Shown piece after piece: positions 37,640 to 45,819 of a stretch of DNA of 64,000 nucleotides. Positions within the stretch are counted from its first letter, which is position 1; each line of letters starts with the position of its first letter. The stretch covers positions 1 to 64,000 of the forward strand of contig NZ_NOXW01000019.1 of the NCBI RefSeq assembly GCF_002251855.1. Reading direction: 5' to 3'. This stretch comes from Rhodoferax sp. TH121. GTDB lineage: Bacteria; Pseudomonadota; Gammaproteobacteria; Burkholderiales; Burkholderiaceae_C. Position numbers and translations under genes: made by a program. The notes beneath the pieces are model-generated. The model made no database searches, was not told the DNA's origin, and saw only the letters and a list, made by a program, of their open reading frames with translations.

Positions 37640-39673
37640 ATGTTTACAAAAATACTCATCGCCAACCGGGGAGAAATCGCCTGCCGCGTGGCCGCCACGG
37701 CTGCGCGACTAGCTATCAAAACCGTAGCGGTCTACTCGGATGCCGATGCCCACGCCAAACACGTGGCGGCGTGCAATGAGGCCGTGCACATTGGCGGCAG
37801 CGCGCCCAAGGACAGCTACCTGCGCTGGGAACGCATCATCGAAGCGGCGAAGGCTACCGGCGCGCAAGCCATCCACCCCGGCTATGGTTTTTTGAGCGAA
37901 AACGAAGACTTTGCCAAGGCCTGCGCCGCTGCTGGGCTGGTCTTCATCGGTCCGCCCGCATCCGCCATCCTGGCCATGGGCCTCAAGGCCGAGTCCAAGC
38001 AGTTGATGGAAAAGGCCGGTGTGCCCCTGGTGCCTGGTTACCACGGTGCCGACCAGGACCCAGCGCTGCTGCAGCGTGAGGCGGACCGGATCGGTTACCC
38101 CGTGCTCATCAAGGCCAGCGCGGGTGGTGGCGGCAAGGGCATGCGTGCGGTGGACAAGGCCGAGGACTTCGCCGCTGCGCTGGCCAGCTGCAAACGCGAG
38201 GCCATCAACAGCTTTGGCGACGACGCGGTGCTGGTGGAAAAGTATGTGCAGCGCCCGCGCCATATCGAGATCCAGGTGTTTGGCGACACGCAGGGCAACT
38301 ACGTCTACCTGTTTGAACGCGACTGCTCGGTGCAGCGCCGCCACCAAAAGGTGCTGGAAGAAGCCCCCGCGCCCGGCATGACGCCGGAGCTGCGTGCGCG
38401 CATGGGCGCAGCGGCGGTGGAAGCGGCGCGTGCGGTGAACTACGTTGGCGCTGGTACGGTGGAATTCATCGTGGAGCAGCCCGGCGGCTACGCGCGCCCT
38501 GAGCAAATGAAGTTCTACTTCATGGAGATGAACACGCGCCTGCAGGTGGAACATCCGGTGACGGAAGCCATCACCGGGCTGGACCTGGTGGAGTGGCAGT
38601 TGCGCGTGGCGGCCGGCGAGCCACTGCCCCTGCAGCAAGACCAGTTGCAGATCCACGGCCACGCGATTGAGGCGCGCATCTGTGCCGAGAATCCGGACAA
38701 CAACTTCTTGCCCGCTACGGGTACTTTGCATGCGTACGGTTTGCCGGGGCATGTGACGTTTGAACGCGCGCCGCAGGGTACGCGGGTGGACTCTGGCGTG
38801 CGCCAGGGCGACACCATCAGCCCCTTCTACGATTCCATGGTTGCCAAGCTCATCGTGCACGGCGCCACCCGCGCCGAGGCCTTGGCTCGCTTGGATGCCG
38901 CACTCGCGCAAACCCACATCGTGGGCTTGGCGACCAATGTGCAGTTTTTGCGCCATGTGACGACCAGTGACGCGTTTGCCAAGGCCGAGTTGGACACCGC
39001 CCTGATCCCCCGCGAGGCGGCGGCCTTGTTCCATCAGGACAAGGTGGGCTTGCCGCTAGCCGCAGCGGCTTTGGTGGCGCACTCCCTGCAGGCCGAGCAG
39101 GCGCAGGGCGCCGCGGTGGACGCCAGCGGATGGCGCGACCCGTGGGCGCAGCGCGATGGTTGGCGCTCGCACGGTGTCTCCACACGCAGCTTTGCGCTGG
39201 AGTACGCAGGGGCGGCGCACACGGTGGTGCTGACCACCCAGCGCGGCGCGCATACCCTGACGGTAGGCGGTGACACTCTGCCATTCGCCTGGGCTGAAGC
39301 GGCCGGTGGTGCGCTGGATTTGCAACTGGGCTGCCAGCGCGTGCAGGTCCATATCCATAGAAATGGCGATGTAGCCCACGTATTCACTGCGCAAGGTGCT
39401 ACACAAATCGTAGCGGTTGACGCGTTAGCCCATGCGGGCGATACGCAGGCCGAAGGTGGCCGCCTGACTGCGCCCATGCCGGGCAAAGTGGTGTCGTTTG
39501 CGGTGAAGGCGGGTGACGCGGTGAGGAAGGGCCAGGCCCTGGCCGTGATGGAAGCCATGAAGATGGAGCACACCATTGCTGCGCCGGCCGATGGCACGGT
39601 GGCCGAGCTGTTGTTTGCGCCCGGCGATCAGGTGAGCGAGGGAGCGGAGCTGCTGCGTCTGGCCACGGCCTGA
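37640..39673 (+). CDS. liuD: 3-methylcrotonyl-CoA carboxylase alpha (biotin) subunit
   Basis: This 677-residue subunit combines a biotin carboxylase (FTKILIANRGEIACRVA; ATP-grasp KASAGGGGKGMRAV; FMEMNTRLQVEHPVTEAI), a linker domain, and a C-terminal biotin carrier with the biotinyl Lys in VMEAMKMEHTI. The ATG at 37640 gives the standard N-terminus. Two patches of A/T-rich codons (37692-37730 and 39358-39420) match the dispersed repeat and stand out from the gene's codon use. Confidence 0.96.
   Translation: MFTKILIANRGEIACRVAATAARLAIKTVAVYSDADAHAKHVAACNEAVHIGGSAPKDSYLRWERIIEAAKATGAQAIHPGYGFLSENEDFAKACAAAGLVFIGPPASAILAMGLKAESKQLMEKAGVPLVPGYHGADQDPALLQREADRIGYPVLIKASAGGGGKGMRAVDKAEDFAAALASCKREAINSFGDDAVLVEKYVQRPRHIEIQVFGDTQGNYVYLFERDCSVQRRHQKVLEEAPAPGMTPELRARMGAAAVEAARAVNYVGAGTVEFIVEQPGGYARPEQMKFYFMEMNTRLQVEHPVTEAITGLDLVEWQLRVAAGEPLPLQQDQLQIHGHAIEARICAENPDNNFLPATGTLHAYGLPGHVTFERAPQGTRVDSGVRQGDTISPFYDSMVAKLIVHGATRAEALARLDAALAQTHIVGLATNVQFLRHVTTSDAFAKAELDTALIPREAAALFHQDKVGLPLAAAALVAHSLQAEQAQGAAVDASGWRDPWAQRDGWRSHGVSTRSFALEYAGAAHTVVLTTQRGAHTLTVGGDTLPFAWAEAAGGALDLQLGCQRVQVHIHRNGDVAHVFTAQGATQIVAVDALAHAGDTQAEGGRLTAPMPGKVVSFAVKAGDAVRKGQALAVMEAMKMEHTIAAPADGTVAELLFAPGDQVSEGAELLRLATA
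37692..37730 (-). repeat. Dispersed-repeat patch, copy 9 (inside liuD, N-terminal)
   Basis: On the minus strand this reads CGCTACGGTTTTGATAGCTA then GTCGCGCAG, close to the repeat centre. The peptide Ala-Arg-Leu-Ala-Ile-Lys-Thr-Val-Ala-Val is also what this family needs, but the codons CGA CTA GCT ATC AAA ACC GTA are unlike the rest of the gene. Confidence 0.5.
39358..39420 (-). repeat. Dispersed ~60-bp repeat, copy 10 (inside liuD, C-terminal)
   Basis: On the minus strand this reads CGCTACGATTTGTGTAGCAC, CTTGCGCAGTGAATACG, then GTGGGCTACATCGCCATTTC, following the family blocks. The gene reads Thr-Ala-Gln-Gly-Ala-Thr-Gln-Ile-Val-Ala-Val before the biotin carrier domain. Confidence 0.65.
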
Positions 39674-39718
39674 GCCGGGGCGGGCAGAGGGGCTTTGCAA
39701 AGCGGCGAAAATCTGCCC

Positions 39719-40648
39719 ATGTCTTCCCTGCGCATTACCTATTACTCGGCCGATATGGACGCGGCCTCCTGGATTCCCGGCCTGCAGGCCGCACTGCCCG
39801 GCGCCACGGTCACCCTGTGGGAGCCCGGTGCCCCGCAAGCCGACTACGCTGTGGTTTGGAAGCCGCCCCAGCAGTTGCTCGATGAGCAAACCAGCCTGAA
39901 GGCCATCTTTAATACCGGTGCCGGTGTGGATGCGCTGATGCAGCTGCGCTTGCCGGCGGGCGTGCCCGTCATTCGGTTGGACGACGCGGGCATGTCGGTA
40001 CAGATGGCCGAGTACGTGTGTCACGCCGTCATCCGCCATTTCCGCGAGCTCGATGGGTACGAGTCCGACATGGCCATGGGCAAGTGGTCCTTCCGCAAGC
40101 CGCGCAGCCGGGTGGACTACCCGGTGGGCGTGCTGGGGCTGGGCGTGCTGGGCGAACGCGTGGCCAAGTCGGTGGCTCAGTTCGACTTTCCGGTGAACGG
40201 CTGGAGCCAATCGCCCAAAACCATCGCCGGTGTGCAGTCCTTCCATGGCGCGGCGCAACTGGACGCCTTTTTGGCCGCCAGCCGCATCGTGGTCTGCCTG
40301 CTGCCGCTGACACCCGACACCGAAAACATCCTCAACGCCCAGCGTCTGGCGCAGATCCGCCCCGGCGGTTACGTCATCAATGTGGCGCGCGGTGCCCATG
40401 TGGTGGACGCGGACCTGTTGGCTGCCATTGACGGCGGCCACCTGGCGGGCGCCACGCTCGACGTGTTCCGCGTGGAGCCGCTGCCGCAAGGCCATGCGTT
40501 CTGGAACCACCCCAAGATCACCATCACGCCCCACACTTCCGCCCGTACCTTGCGCAGCGAAAGCATCGCGCAAATCGCCCGCAAGATCGCCGCGCTGCAA
40601 AACGGCCAAACGGTTGCGGGCCGCGTGGATGCGGCGCGCGGCTACTGA
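39719..40648 (+). CDS. ghrA: Glyoxylate/hydroxypyruvate reductase A-like
   Basis: This 309-residue D-2-hydroxyacid dehydrogenase has the NAD(P)-binding loop GVLGLGVLGERVAKSVAQFD and the catalytic blocks INVARGAHVVDADLLAAID (Arg) and PKITITPHTSA (His). It resembles GhrA, which reduces glyoxylate. It sits inside the leucine operon between the carboxylase and HMG-CoA lyase, a combination for which no pathway step is evident. Confidence 0.88.
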   Translation: MSSLRITYYSADMDAASWIPGLQAALPGATVTLWEPGAPQADYAVVWKPPQQLLDEQTSLKAIFNTGAGVDALMQLRLPAGVPVIRLDDAGMSVQMAEYVCHAVIRHFRELDGYESDMAMGKWSFRKPRSRVDYPVGVLGLGVLGERVAKSVAQFDFPVNGWSQSPKTIAGVQSFHGAAQLDAFLAASRIVVCLLPLTPDTENILNAQRLAQIRPGGYVINVARGAHVVDADLLAAIDGGHLAGATLDVFRVEPLPQGHAFWNHPKITITPHTSARTLRSESIAQIARKIAALQNGQTVAGRVDAARGY

Positions 40649-40663
40649 ACTGAGAGACTGACC

Positions 40664-41572
40664 ATGTCCATCCCCTCCAAAGTCAAGATCATCGATGTGG
40701 GCCCGCGGGACGGCCTGCAGAACGAGAAAGAACCTGTGCCGGCCGCCGTGAAGGTGGAGCTGGTGCACCGCCTGCAGGACGCGGGCCTGAAAGAGATTGA
40801 GGTCACCAGCTTTGTGTCGCCCAAATGGGTGCCGCAGATGGCGGACAACGCGGAGGTGATGGCGGGCATCCAGCGCAAGCCCGGCGTGCGCTACTCGGTG
40901 CTCACGCCCAATATGAAAGGCTTTGAGGCGGCGGTGCTGTCCAAACCCGACGAGATCGTGGTGTTTGGCGCGGCCAGTGAGGCCTTCAGCCAGAAGAACA
41001 TCAACTGCTCGATCGAAGAAAGTATTGAGCGCTTCCGCCCCGTGGCGGCAGCGGCCAAAGCAGCTGGCATTGCGGTGCGCGGTGCCATCTCGTGCGCTGT
41101 GGGCTGCCCCTACGAGGGCGAGATTGCGCCCGAGCGCGTGGCGCTGGTGGCGCGGCTCATGAAGGACATTGGCGTGGAGCACGTGGGCGTAGCCGACACC
41201 ATTGGCGTGGGTACACCGCTCAAGGTGCAGCGCGCAATGGACGCGACGCTGCAGTACTACAACGTGGACGAGATATCCGGCCACTTCCACGACACCTATG
41301 GCATGGCGCTGGCCAATACGCTGGCCTGCTTGGAGATGGGCATCTGGCACTACGACACGTCCTCCGCCGGCCTGGGCGGCTGCCCTTATGCCAAGGGGGC
41401 TACCGGCAATGTGGCGACTGAAGACGTGGTCTACCTGCTGCACGGCATGGGTATCGAGACGGGCATTGACTTGGACAAGCTCATCGACGCGGGCAAGTTC
41501 ATCAGCGACTTCTTGCAGCGCAAGCCGCACTCGCGCGCGGCCAATGCGCTGCTGACCAAGCGACTTGGATAA
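40664..41572 (+). CDS. liuE: Hydroxymethylglutaryl-CoA lyase
   Basis: This 302-residue TIM-barrel lyase cleaves HMG-CoA to acetoacetate and acetyl-CoA, the last step of leucine degradation. It shows KIIDVGPRDGLQNEKEPVP, SCAVGCPYEGEI, the metal motif GHFHDTYGMALAN and the active-site Cys loop GLGGCPYAKGATGNVATED. It lies 15 bases after ghrA. Confidence 0.96.
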   Translation: MSIPSKVKIIDVGPRDGLQNEKEPVPAAVKVELVHRLQDAGLKEIEVTSFVSPKWVPQMADNAEVMAGIQRKPGVRYSVLTPNMKGFEAAVLSKPDEIVVFGAASEAFSQKNINCSIEESIERFRPVAAAAKAAGIAVRGAISCAVGCPYEGEIAPERVALVARLMKDIGVEHVGVADTIGVGTPLKVQRAMDATLQYYNVDEISGHFHDTYGMALANTLACLEMGIWHYDTSSAGLGGCPYAKGATGNVATEDVVYLLHGMGIETGIDLDKLIDAGKFISDFLQRKPHSRAANALLTKRLG

Positions 41573-41580
41573 ACAACACG

Positions 41581-42348
41581 ATGTGTGGAGCCGAATTGAC
41601 AGAGTTACCTGAAGGTGTGCAGCGTGTCGCTGCCGAATTGCAAGCAAAAAACCACCCCCATAGCCCGGTGATGCTGGACGGCGCCGCACGCACCGCTCAG
41701 CAGGCGGCCGATGCGCTAGGCGTGGCCGTGGGCCAGATTGCCAAGAGCATCATCTTCAAGCGCATCGAAGACGATGTGGCGGTGCTGGTCGTCACCTCGG
41801 GTGACCGCCGTGTGGACGAAGCCAAGGTGGCGGCGCTGGTGGGGCCGCTGGGCCGGGCCAATGCGGCCTTTGTGAAGGAGCGCACGGGGTTCAGCATAGG
41901 CGGCGTGAGCCCGGTTGCGCACGCCTTGCCCGGTGTGACGCTGATCGACCAGGAGCTGTTTCGCTTTGAGGAAGTATGGGCCGCGGCAGGCCACCCGCAT
42001 GGTGTCTTCAAGCTGCACCCCGAACACCTGGTGGCGCTGACCGGTGCACCGGTAGCCGATGTGGTGGAGGCGCCCGAGGATGAAGATGTGCTGGATGCAT
42101 TGGCGCGTGAAAATGCTATCAAAACGCTAGCTACTCGCGCACTATCCATAAGCTCAATCGCTGAAAACGTGCCCAGTCCTTGTGTGAATGTATGTCGCAT
42201 GGATACGGGCAGTGGCCTGTGCGAAGGCTGTTTTCGCACCATCGATGAGATCCGCGAGTGGGGCCGCAGCGATGATGCAGCCAAAAAGGTGATGTGGACC
42301 CACATCACCGATCGCCTGCGGCAGACTCATCCCGAGGCGTTTTCCTGA
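41581..42348 (+). CDS. YbaK/prolyl-tRNA deacylase domain fused to DUF1289
   Basis: The N-terminal 165 residues are a YbaK-type aminoacyl-tRNA deacylase domain (AKSIIFKRIEDDVAVLVVTS; FSIGGVSPVAHA). The C-terminal 50 residues are a DUF1289 module with SPCVNVCRMDTGSGLCEGCF (Cys-x3-Cys-x8-Cys-x2-Cys). The linker between them is encoded exactly by a forward copy of the dispersed repeat. The two domains are normally separate proteins, so the fusion may have arisen when the repeat replaced a stop codon. The start ATG TGT lies eight bases after liuE. Confidence 0.85.
   Translation: MCGAELTELPEGVQRVAAELQAKNHPHSPVMLDGAARTAQQAADALGVAVGQIAKSIIFKRIEDDVAVLVVTSGDRRVDEAKVAALVGPLGRANAAFVKERTGFSIGGVSPVAHALPGVTLIDQELFRFEEVWAAAGHPHGVFKLHPEHLVALTGAPVADVVEAPEDEDVLDALARENAIKTLATRALSISSIAENVPSPCVNVCRMDTGSGLCEGCFRTIDEIREWGRSDDAAKKVMWTHITDRLRQTHPEAFS
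42111..42164 (+). repeat. Dispersed ~60-bp repeat, copy 11 (YbaK-DUF1289 joint)
   Basis: AATGCTATCAAAACGCTAGC, TACTCGCGCACTATCCATAA and GCTCAATCGCTGA follow the left and central blocks of the family. It is translated as Asn-Ala-Ile-Lys-Thr-Leu-Ala-Thr-Arg-Ala-Leu-Ser-Ile. Confidence 0.75.
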
Positions 42349-42372
42349 TTCCCTTGCCACACCAAGGCTCCC

Positions 42373-43029
42373 ATGAAACAAATCACGTTTTACCTGGACT
42401 TCATCTCGCCTTACGCTTATCTGGCGTTTGAAGCGCTGCCGGCGGCTTTGCAAGATCTGAGTTACCACGTGGTTTACAAGCCCGTGTTTCTGGGCGGGCT
42501 GCTCAAGCACAACGCGGTGCTGGGCCCAGCGGAGGTGCCACCCAAGCGCGCCTGGATCTACCGCCACGTGCAATGGCTGGCACAGCGCGACGGCGTGGCG
42601 CTGGACTTTCCGGCTGCACACCCTTTCAACCCGCTGGGCCTGCTGCGCTTGGCGGTGGCTTGTGATGCGCAGGGCCTGCCCAATCGCTATGTGTGCGAAA
42701 CCCTGTTTCGCCATGTGTGGGTCGGCGGGGCGGATGCCGCCAATCCGCAGCGCTTGGCCGATGTGACGCAAGCACTGGCCCCTGTGCAGGAGCCTGGCAG
42801 CGCCGAGGTGAAAGCCCAGCTCAAAGCCCACGCAGACGAAGCCATTGCACGCGACGTATTTGGTGTGCCCAGCTTCGAGGTGGATGGCAAAGTGTTCTGG
42901 GGCCTGGACGCGCTGCCCATGCTGCGCGCTTATCTTGATGGGGATGCCAGCCTGGTTGGTAGTGAAGCTGACACGCGCTGGGACCGCGTGCACGCCTGGC
43001 CTTCGGGTATACCCGCGCGCTCCGCCTGA
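42373..43029 (+). CDS. 2-hydroxychromene-2-carboxylate isomerase-family protein
   Basis: This 218-residue DsbA-fold (kappa-class GST-like) protein starts with ITFYLDFISPYAYLAFEALP, carries the Ser in place of the DsbA cysteines, and ends with DVFGVPSFEVDGKVFWGLDA. Family members use glutathione in aromatic-compound isomerisation. No aromatic pathway genes are nearby, so the substrate is open. Confidence 0.87.
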   Translation: MKQITFYLDFISPYAYLAFEALPAALQDLSYHVVYKPVFLGGLLKHNAVLGPAEVPPKRAWIYRHVQWLAQRDGVALDFPAAHPFNPLGLLRLAVACDAQGLPNRYVCETLFRHVWVGGADAANPQRLADVTQALAPVQEPGSAEVKAQLKAHADEAIARDVFGVPSFEVDGKVFWGLDALPMLRAYLDGDASLVGSEADTRWDRVHAWPSGIPARSA

Positions 43030-43197
43030 ATTGCCGTGATGTGAAATGATGGTTAAGGGTTAGACCCTAAACCGTCAGAGGGCTGTCAGTTTTGCGCAAG
43101 CCAGCGTTGGTTTCGCGTCAGAGCAGGGTCAGTGCCCCCTCCAAAAATAAGGTCAACCTCCATCCCGGAGGCCCGACAACAATTGGAGACAAGCACT

Positions 43198-44853
43198 ATG
43201 GCAACAACAGCCCCACGGCCGATGTCTGCGGAAGAGAAGAAAGTTATCTTCGCTTCCTCACTCGGCACCGTTTTCGAGTGGTACGACTTTTACCTCTACG
43301 GTTCCTTGGCAGCGATCATTGCCAAGCAGTTCTTCAGCGGTCTGGACGAAGGCTCCGCCTTCATCTTTGCCTTGCTGGCGTTTGCGGCAGGTTTCATCGT
43401 GCGCCCCTTCGGTGCCATTTTCTTTGGCCGTTTGGGTGACATGATCGGTCGCAAGTACACATTCTTGGTGACCATCCTGATCATGGGCTTGTCCACCTTC
43501 ATTGTGGGTATTTTGCCCACCTACGCTTCCATCGGCGTGGCGGCTCCCATCATCCTGATCGTGCTGCGCTTGCTGCAAGGTTTGGCTTTGGGTGGTGAGT
43601 ACGGTGGTGCTGCTACCTATGTGGCAGAACACGCTCCCCACGGCAAACGTGGTGCCTACACCTCCTGGATCCAGACCACAGCGACTTTGGGCTTGTTCCT
43701 GTCCCTGATGGTGATTCTGGGTACCCGGACCGTTGTGGGTGAAGCTGCGTTTGCCGATTGGGGCTGGCGCGTTCCGTTCATCGTGTCCATTCTGTTGTTG
43801 GCCGTGTCGGTCTACATCCGCTTGAGCATGAATGAATCGCCCGCTTTCGCCAAGATGAAAGCCGAAGGCAAGACTTCCAAGGCTCCTCTGTCCGAGTCTT
43901 TCGGTCAGTGGAAAAACCTGAAGATCGTGATCTTGGCCCTGGTCGGTCTGACCGCCGGTCAAGCCGTGGTTTGGTATTCTGGTCAGTTCTACGCCCTGTT
44001 CTTCCTGACGCAAGCGTTGAAGGTGGACGGTGCGACCGCCAACATCATGGTGGCGATCTCCCTGATCATCGGCACGCCGTTCTTCATCGTGTTCGGTTCG
44101 CTGTCTGACAAGATTGGTCGCAAGCCAATCATCTTGGCTGGCTGCTTGTTGGCCGCGTTGACCTACTTCCCCGTGTTCGAAGCGCTGACCAAAGCTGCCA
44201 ACCCTGACCTGGCTGCTGCACAAGCTGCCAACAAGGTCGTGGTGACTGCGGACCCTGCAGAGTGCTCGTTCCAGTTCAACCCCACAGGCACTGTGAAGTT
44301 CACCAGCTCCTGCGACATTGCCAAGCAAGCGCTGGCTAGCCGCTCGGTGAGCTATGACAATGCCGTGGCTGCTGCTGGCACACCTGCTACCGTGTCCGTG
44401 GGTGCCACCGTGATCCCCGGTTACACCTCCAAGGGTCTGAGCAAGGAAGACGCTGCCGCCAAGGCCGCAGAATTCAACAAGGCCCTGAACGAAGCCCTGA
44501 AGACCGCTGGCTACCCCGCCAAGGCTGACATGGCCAAGTTCGACAAGGTCAAGGTCATCATCATCCTGTCTTACCTGGTGATCCTGGTGACCATGGTGTA
44601 CGGCCCCATTGCTGCCATGCTGGTGGAAATGTTCCCGACCCGTATCCGTTACACCTCCATGTCCTTGCCTTACCACATCGGTAACGGCTGGTTCGGCGGC
44701 CTGCTGCCCACCACGGCCTTCGCCATCGTGGCCCAGACCGGTAATATGTACAACGGCTTGTGGTATCCCATCATCATTGCGGCAGCGACCGTGGTGATCG
44801 GCGGCTTGTTCGTCAAGGAAACCAAAGACGTGGACATCTACGCCAACGACTGA
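43198..44853 (+). CDS. MFS transporter (MHS/ProP-like) with periplasmic insert
   Basis: This 551-residue transporter of the metabolite:H+ symporter group starts at the ATG behind GGAGAC. Family motifs are GTVFEWYDFYLYGSLA, RPFGAIFFGRLGDMIGRKYT, LQGLALGGEYGGAATYVAEH and GSLSDKIGRKP. Between helices 9 and 10, residues of about 335-452 form a hydrophilic insert with two Cys (AECSF and SSCD), predicted periplasmic. Codon use is strongly biased, suggesting high expression. The substrate is probably a small organic acid or osmolyte, by family only. Confidence 0.88.
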   Translation: MATTAPRPMSAEEKKVIFASSLGTVFEWYDFYLYGSLAAIIAKQFFSGLDEGSAFIFALLAFAAGFIVRPFGAIFFGRLGDMIGRKYTFLVTILIMGLSTFIVGILPTYASIGVAAPIILIVLRLLQGLALGGEYGGAATYVAEHAPHGKRGAYTSWIQTTATLGLFLSLMVILGTRTVVGEAAFADWGWRVPFIVSILLLAVSVYIRLSMNESPAFAKMKAEGKTSKAPLSESFGQWKNLKIVILALVGLTAGQAVVWYSGQFYALFFLTQALKVDGATANIMVAISLIIGTPFFIVFGSLSDKIGRKPIILAGCLLAALTYFPVFEALTKAANPDLAAAQAANKVVVTADPAECSFQFNPTGTVKFTSSCDIAKQALASRSVSYDNAVAAAGTPATVSVGATVIPGYTSKGLSKEDAAAKAAEFNKALNEALKTAGYPAKADMAKFDKVKVIIILSYLVILVTMVYGPIAAMLVEMFPTRIRYTSMSLPYHIGNGWFGGLLPTTAFAIVAQTGNMYNGLWYPIIIAAATVVIGGLFVKETKDVDIYAND

Positions 44854-44909
44854 TCTGTTGGTTTCATGTTGAGTTAACGCCCTGGCCGATGTGGCCGGGG
44901 CAATTTCCA

Positions 44910-44936
44910 GGCTCTCCTTGTGGGGGCCTTTTTTTT
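44910..44936 (+). terminator. Rho-independent terminator after the MFS gene
   Basis: GGCTCTC pairs with GGGGGCC (two G-U pairs) and is followed by eight T. It lies 56 bases after the transporter stop and 12 bases before the next small gene. Confidence 0.75.
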
Positions 44937-44948
44937 GAAAGAAGTGGT

Positions 44949-45140
44949 ATGTGGAAAATTGCTGTGGGTTTTGCCTTGTTTGCGGCGCTGGCGCTGTACA
45001 TCCTGAGCACCGGGGGTGACATCGATATGGGTGGAGAAAAACACGGTGCAGAGGCATTGCACACCGAAGCGCCCGCTGCTGCGGCATCCGCCCCTGCTGC
45101 CGCCCCCGCACCTGCAGCGGCAGCCAGCGAAGCCAAATAG
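44949..45140 (+). CDS. Small single-helix membrane protein, Ala/Pro-rich tail
   Basis: This 63-residue frame begins with one hydrophobic helix (IAVGFALFAALALYIL) followed by a polar segment and an Ala-Pro tail. I recognise no family. The start is directly after the MFS terminator with a weak ribosome-binding site (AAGAAGTGG), so it may have its own promoter. It could be a small membrane accessory protein. Confidence 0.5.
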   Translation: MWKIAVGFALFAALALYILSTGGDIDMGGEKHGAEALHTEAPAAAASAPAAAPAPAAAASEAK

Positions 45141-45211
45141 TAGGGTTTACCTGATGTTGCAGGCGGCATGAAAACGCTGCCAGGGCAGGGTGTGGACCCT
45201 AAAATGCCCGC

Positions 45212-45694
45212 ATGAAATACATCAAAACAGAATTGGGGCAGCAAGCGTTCAAAGAACGCTCGCCGCTCTTTTCTGCGCGCCAGCGGTCCACCTTCATTCT
45301 GTTTGATGGCAACAAGACGCAGGAGCAGGTGCTCGCGGCCACTGCCGGCATGGGCGTGACTGCCGAAGATGTGGAGCACATGGTGGCGCAGGGCTTTTTG
45401 GCCTTGGTAGCCGGTTCTGTCGCCGCACCGGGGCCGGTGGCGAGTGCCGACTCGGTGCTGCAAGCTGAAGATGCGGCCTTGCCTCCTAGCAACCGCACAG
45501 CGCAGGAGCGTTATGCCGACGCCAAACCGATTGCAACCAAACTGACCGCCAGTCTCGGCTTGCGGGGCTTTCGGCTGAACCTGTCAGTGGAAGCTGCTGC
45601 AGGTTTTGACGATCTGTTGGCCTTGTTGCCCAAAATTCAGGAAGCCGTCGGCAGCAAGGCTGCCCGCGAGTTGGAGCGGGCTCTGAAAGGCTAA
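45212..45694 (+). CDS. Conserved-looking protein of unknown function
   Basis: This 160-residue soluble protein has an N-terminal winged-helix-like segment (FILFDGNKTQEQVLAATAG, EHMVAQGFLAL), a variable middle and a C-terminal helical part (FDDLLALLPKIQEAVGSKAA). No known motif is seen. It stands alone between the small membrane protein and uvrA, with a TAAAAT -10-like box at 45199. Confidence 0.65.
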   Translation: MKYIKTELGQQAFKERSPLFSARQRSTFILFDGNKTQEQVLAATAGMGVTAEDVEHMVAQGFLALVAGSVAAPGPVASADSVLQAEDAALPPSNRTAQERYADAKPIATKLTASLGLRGFRLNLSVEAAAGFDDLLALLPKIQEAVGSKAARELERALKG

Positions 45695-45819
45695 GCGGCG
45701 GTTGTCTTGTCCCCGGGGAATACGCCCTGATACGGGGTGATGGAAAATTGTCCTCACGCCTTTGTTGTCCTCCTGGGGCTGCCTAGAATGTCTCTCCTCC
45801 TACCGAAGAGCATTCACTT

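Noticed and set aside
39425-41689. 754-residue minus-strand open frame
   Set aside because: It lies opposite ghrA, liuE and the end of liuD, is rich in His and Arg as expected for antisense of GC-rich genes, and has no recognisable domain.
43258-45111. 617-residue minus-strand open frame
   Set aside because: It is antisense to the MFS transporter and passes through its terminator. Its composition (Gln, His, Gly) is that of a shadow frame.
45695-45819. SOS (LexA) box before uvrA
   Set aside because: I looked for CTGT-N8-ACAG and close variants in the gap and found none.
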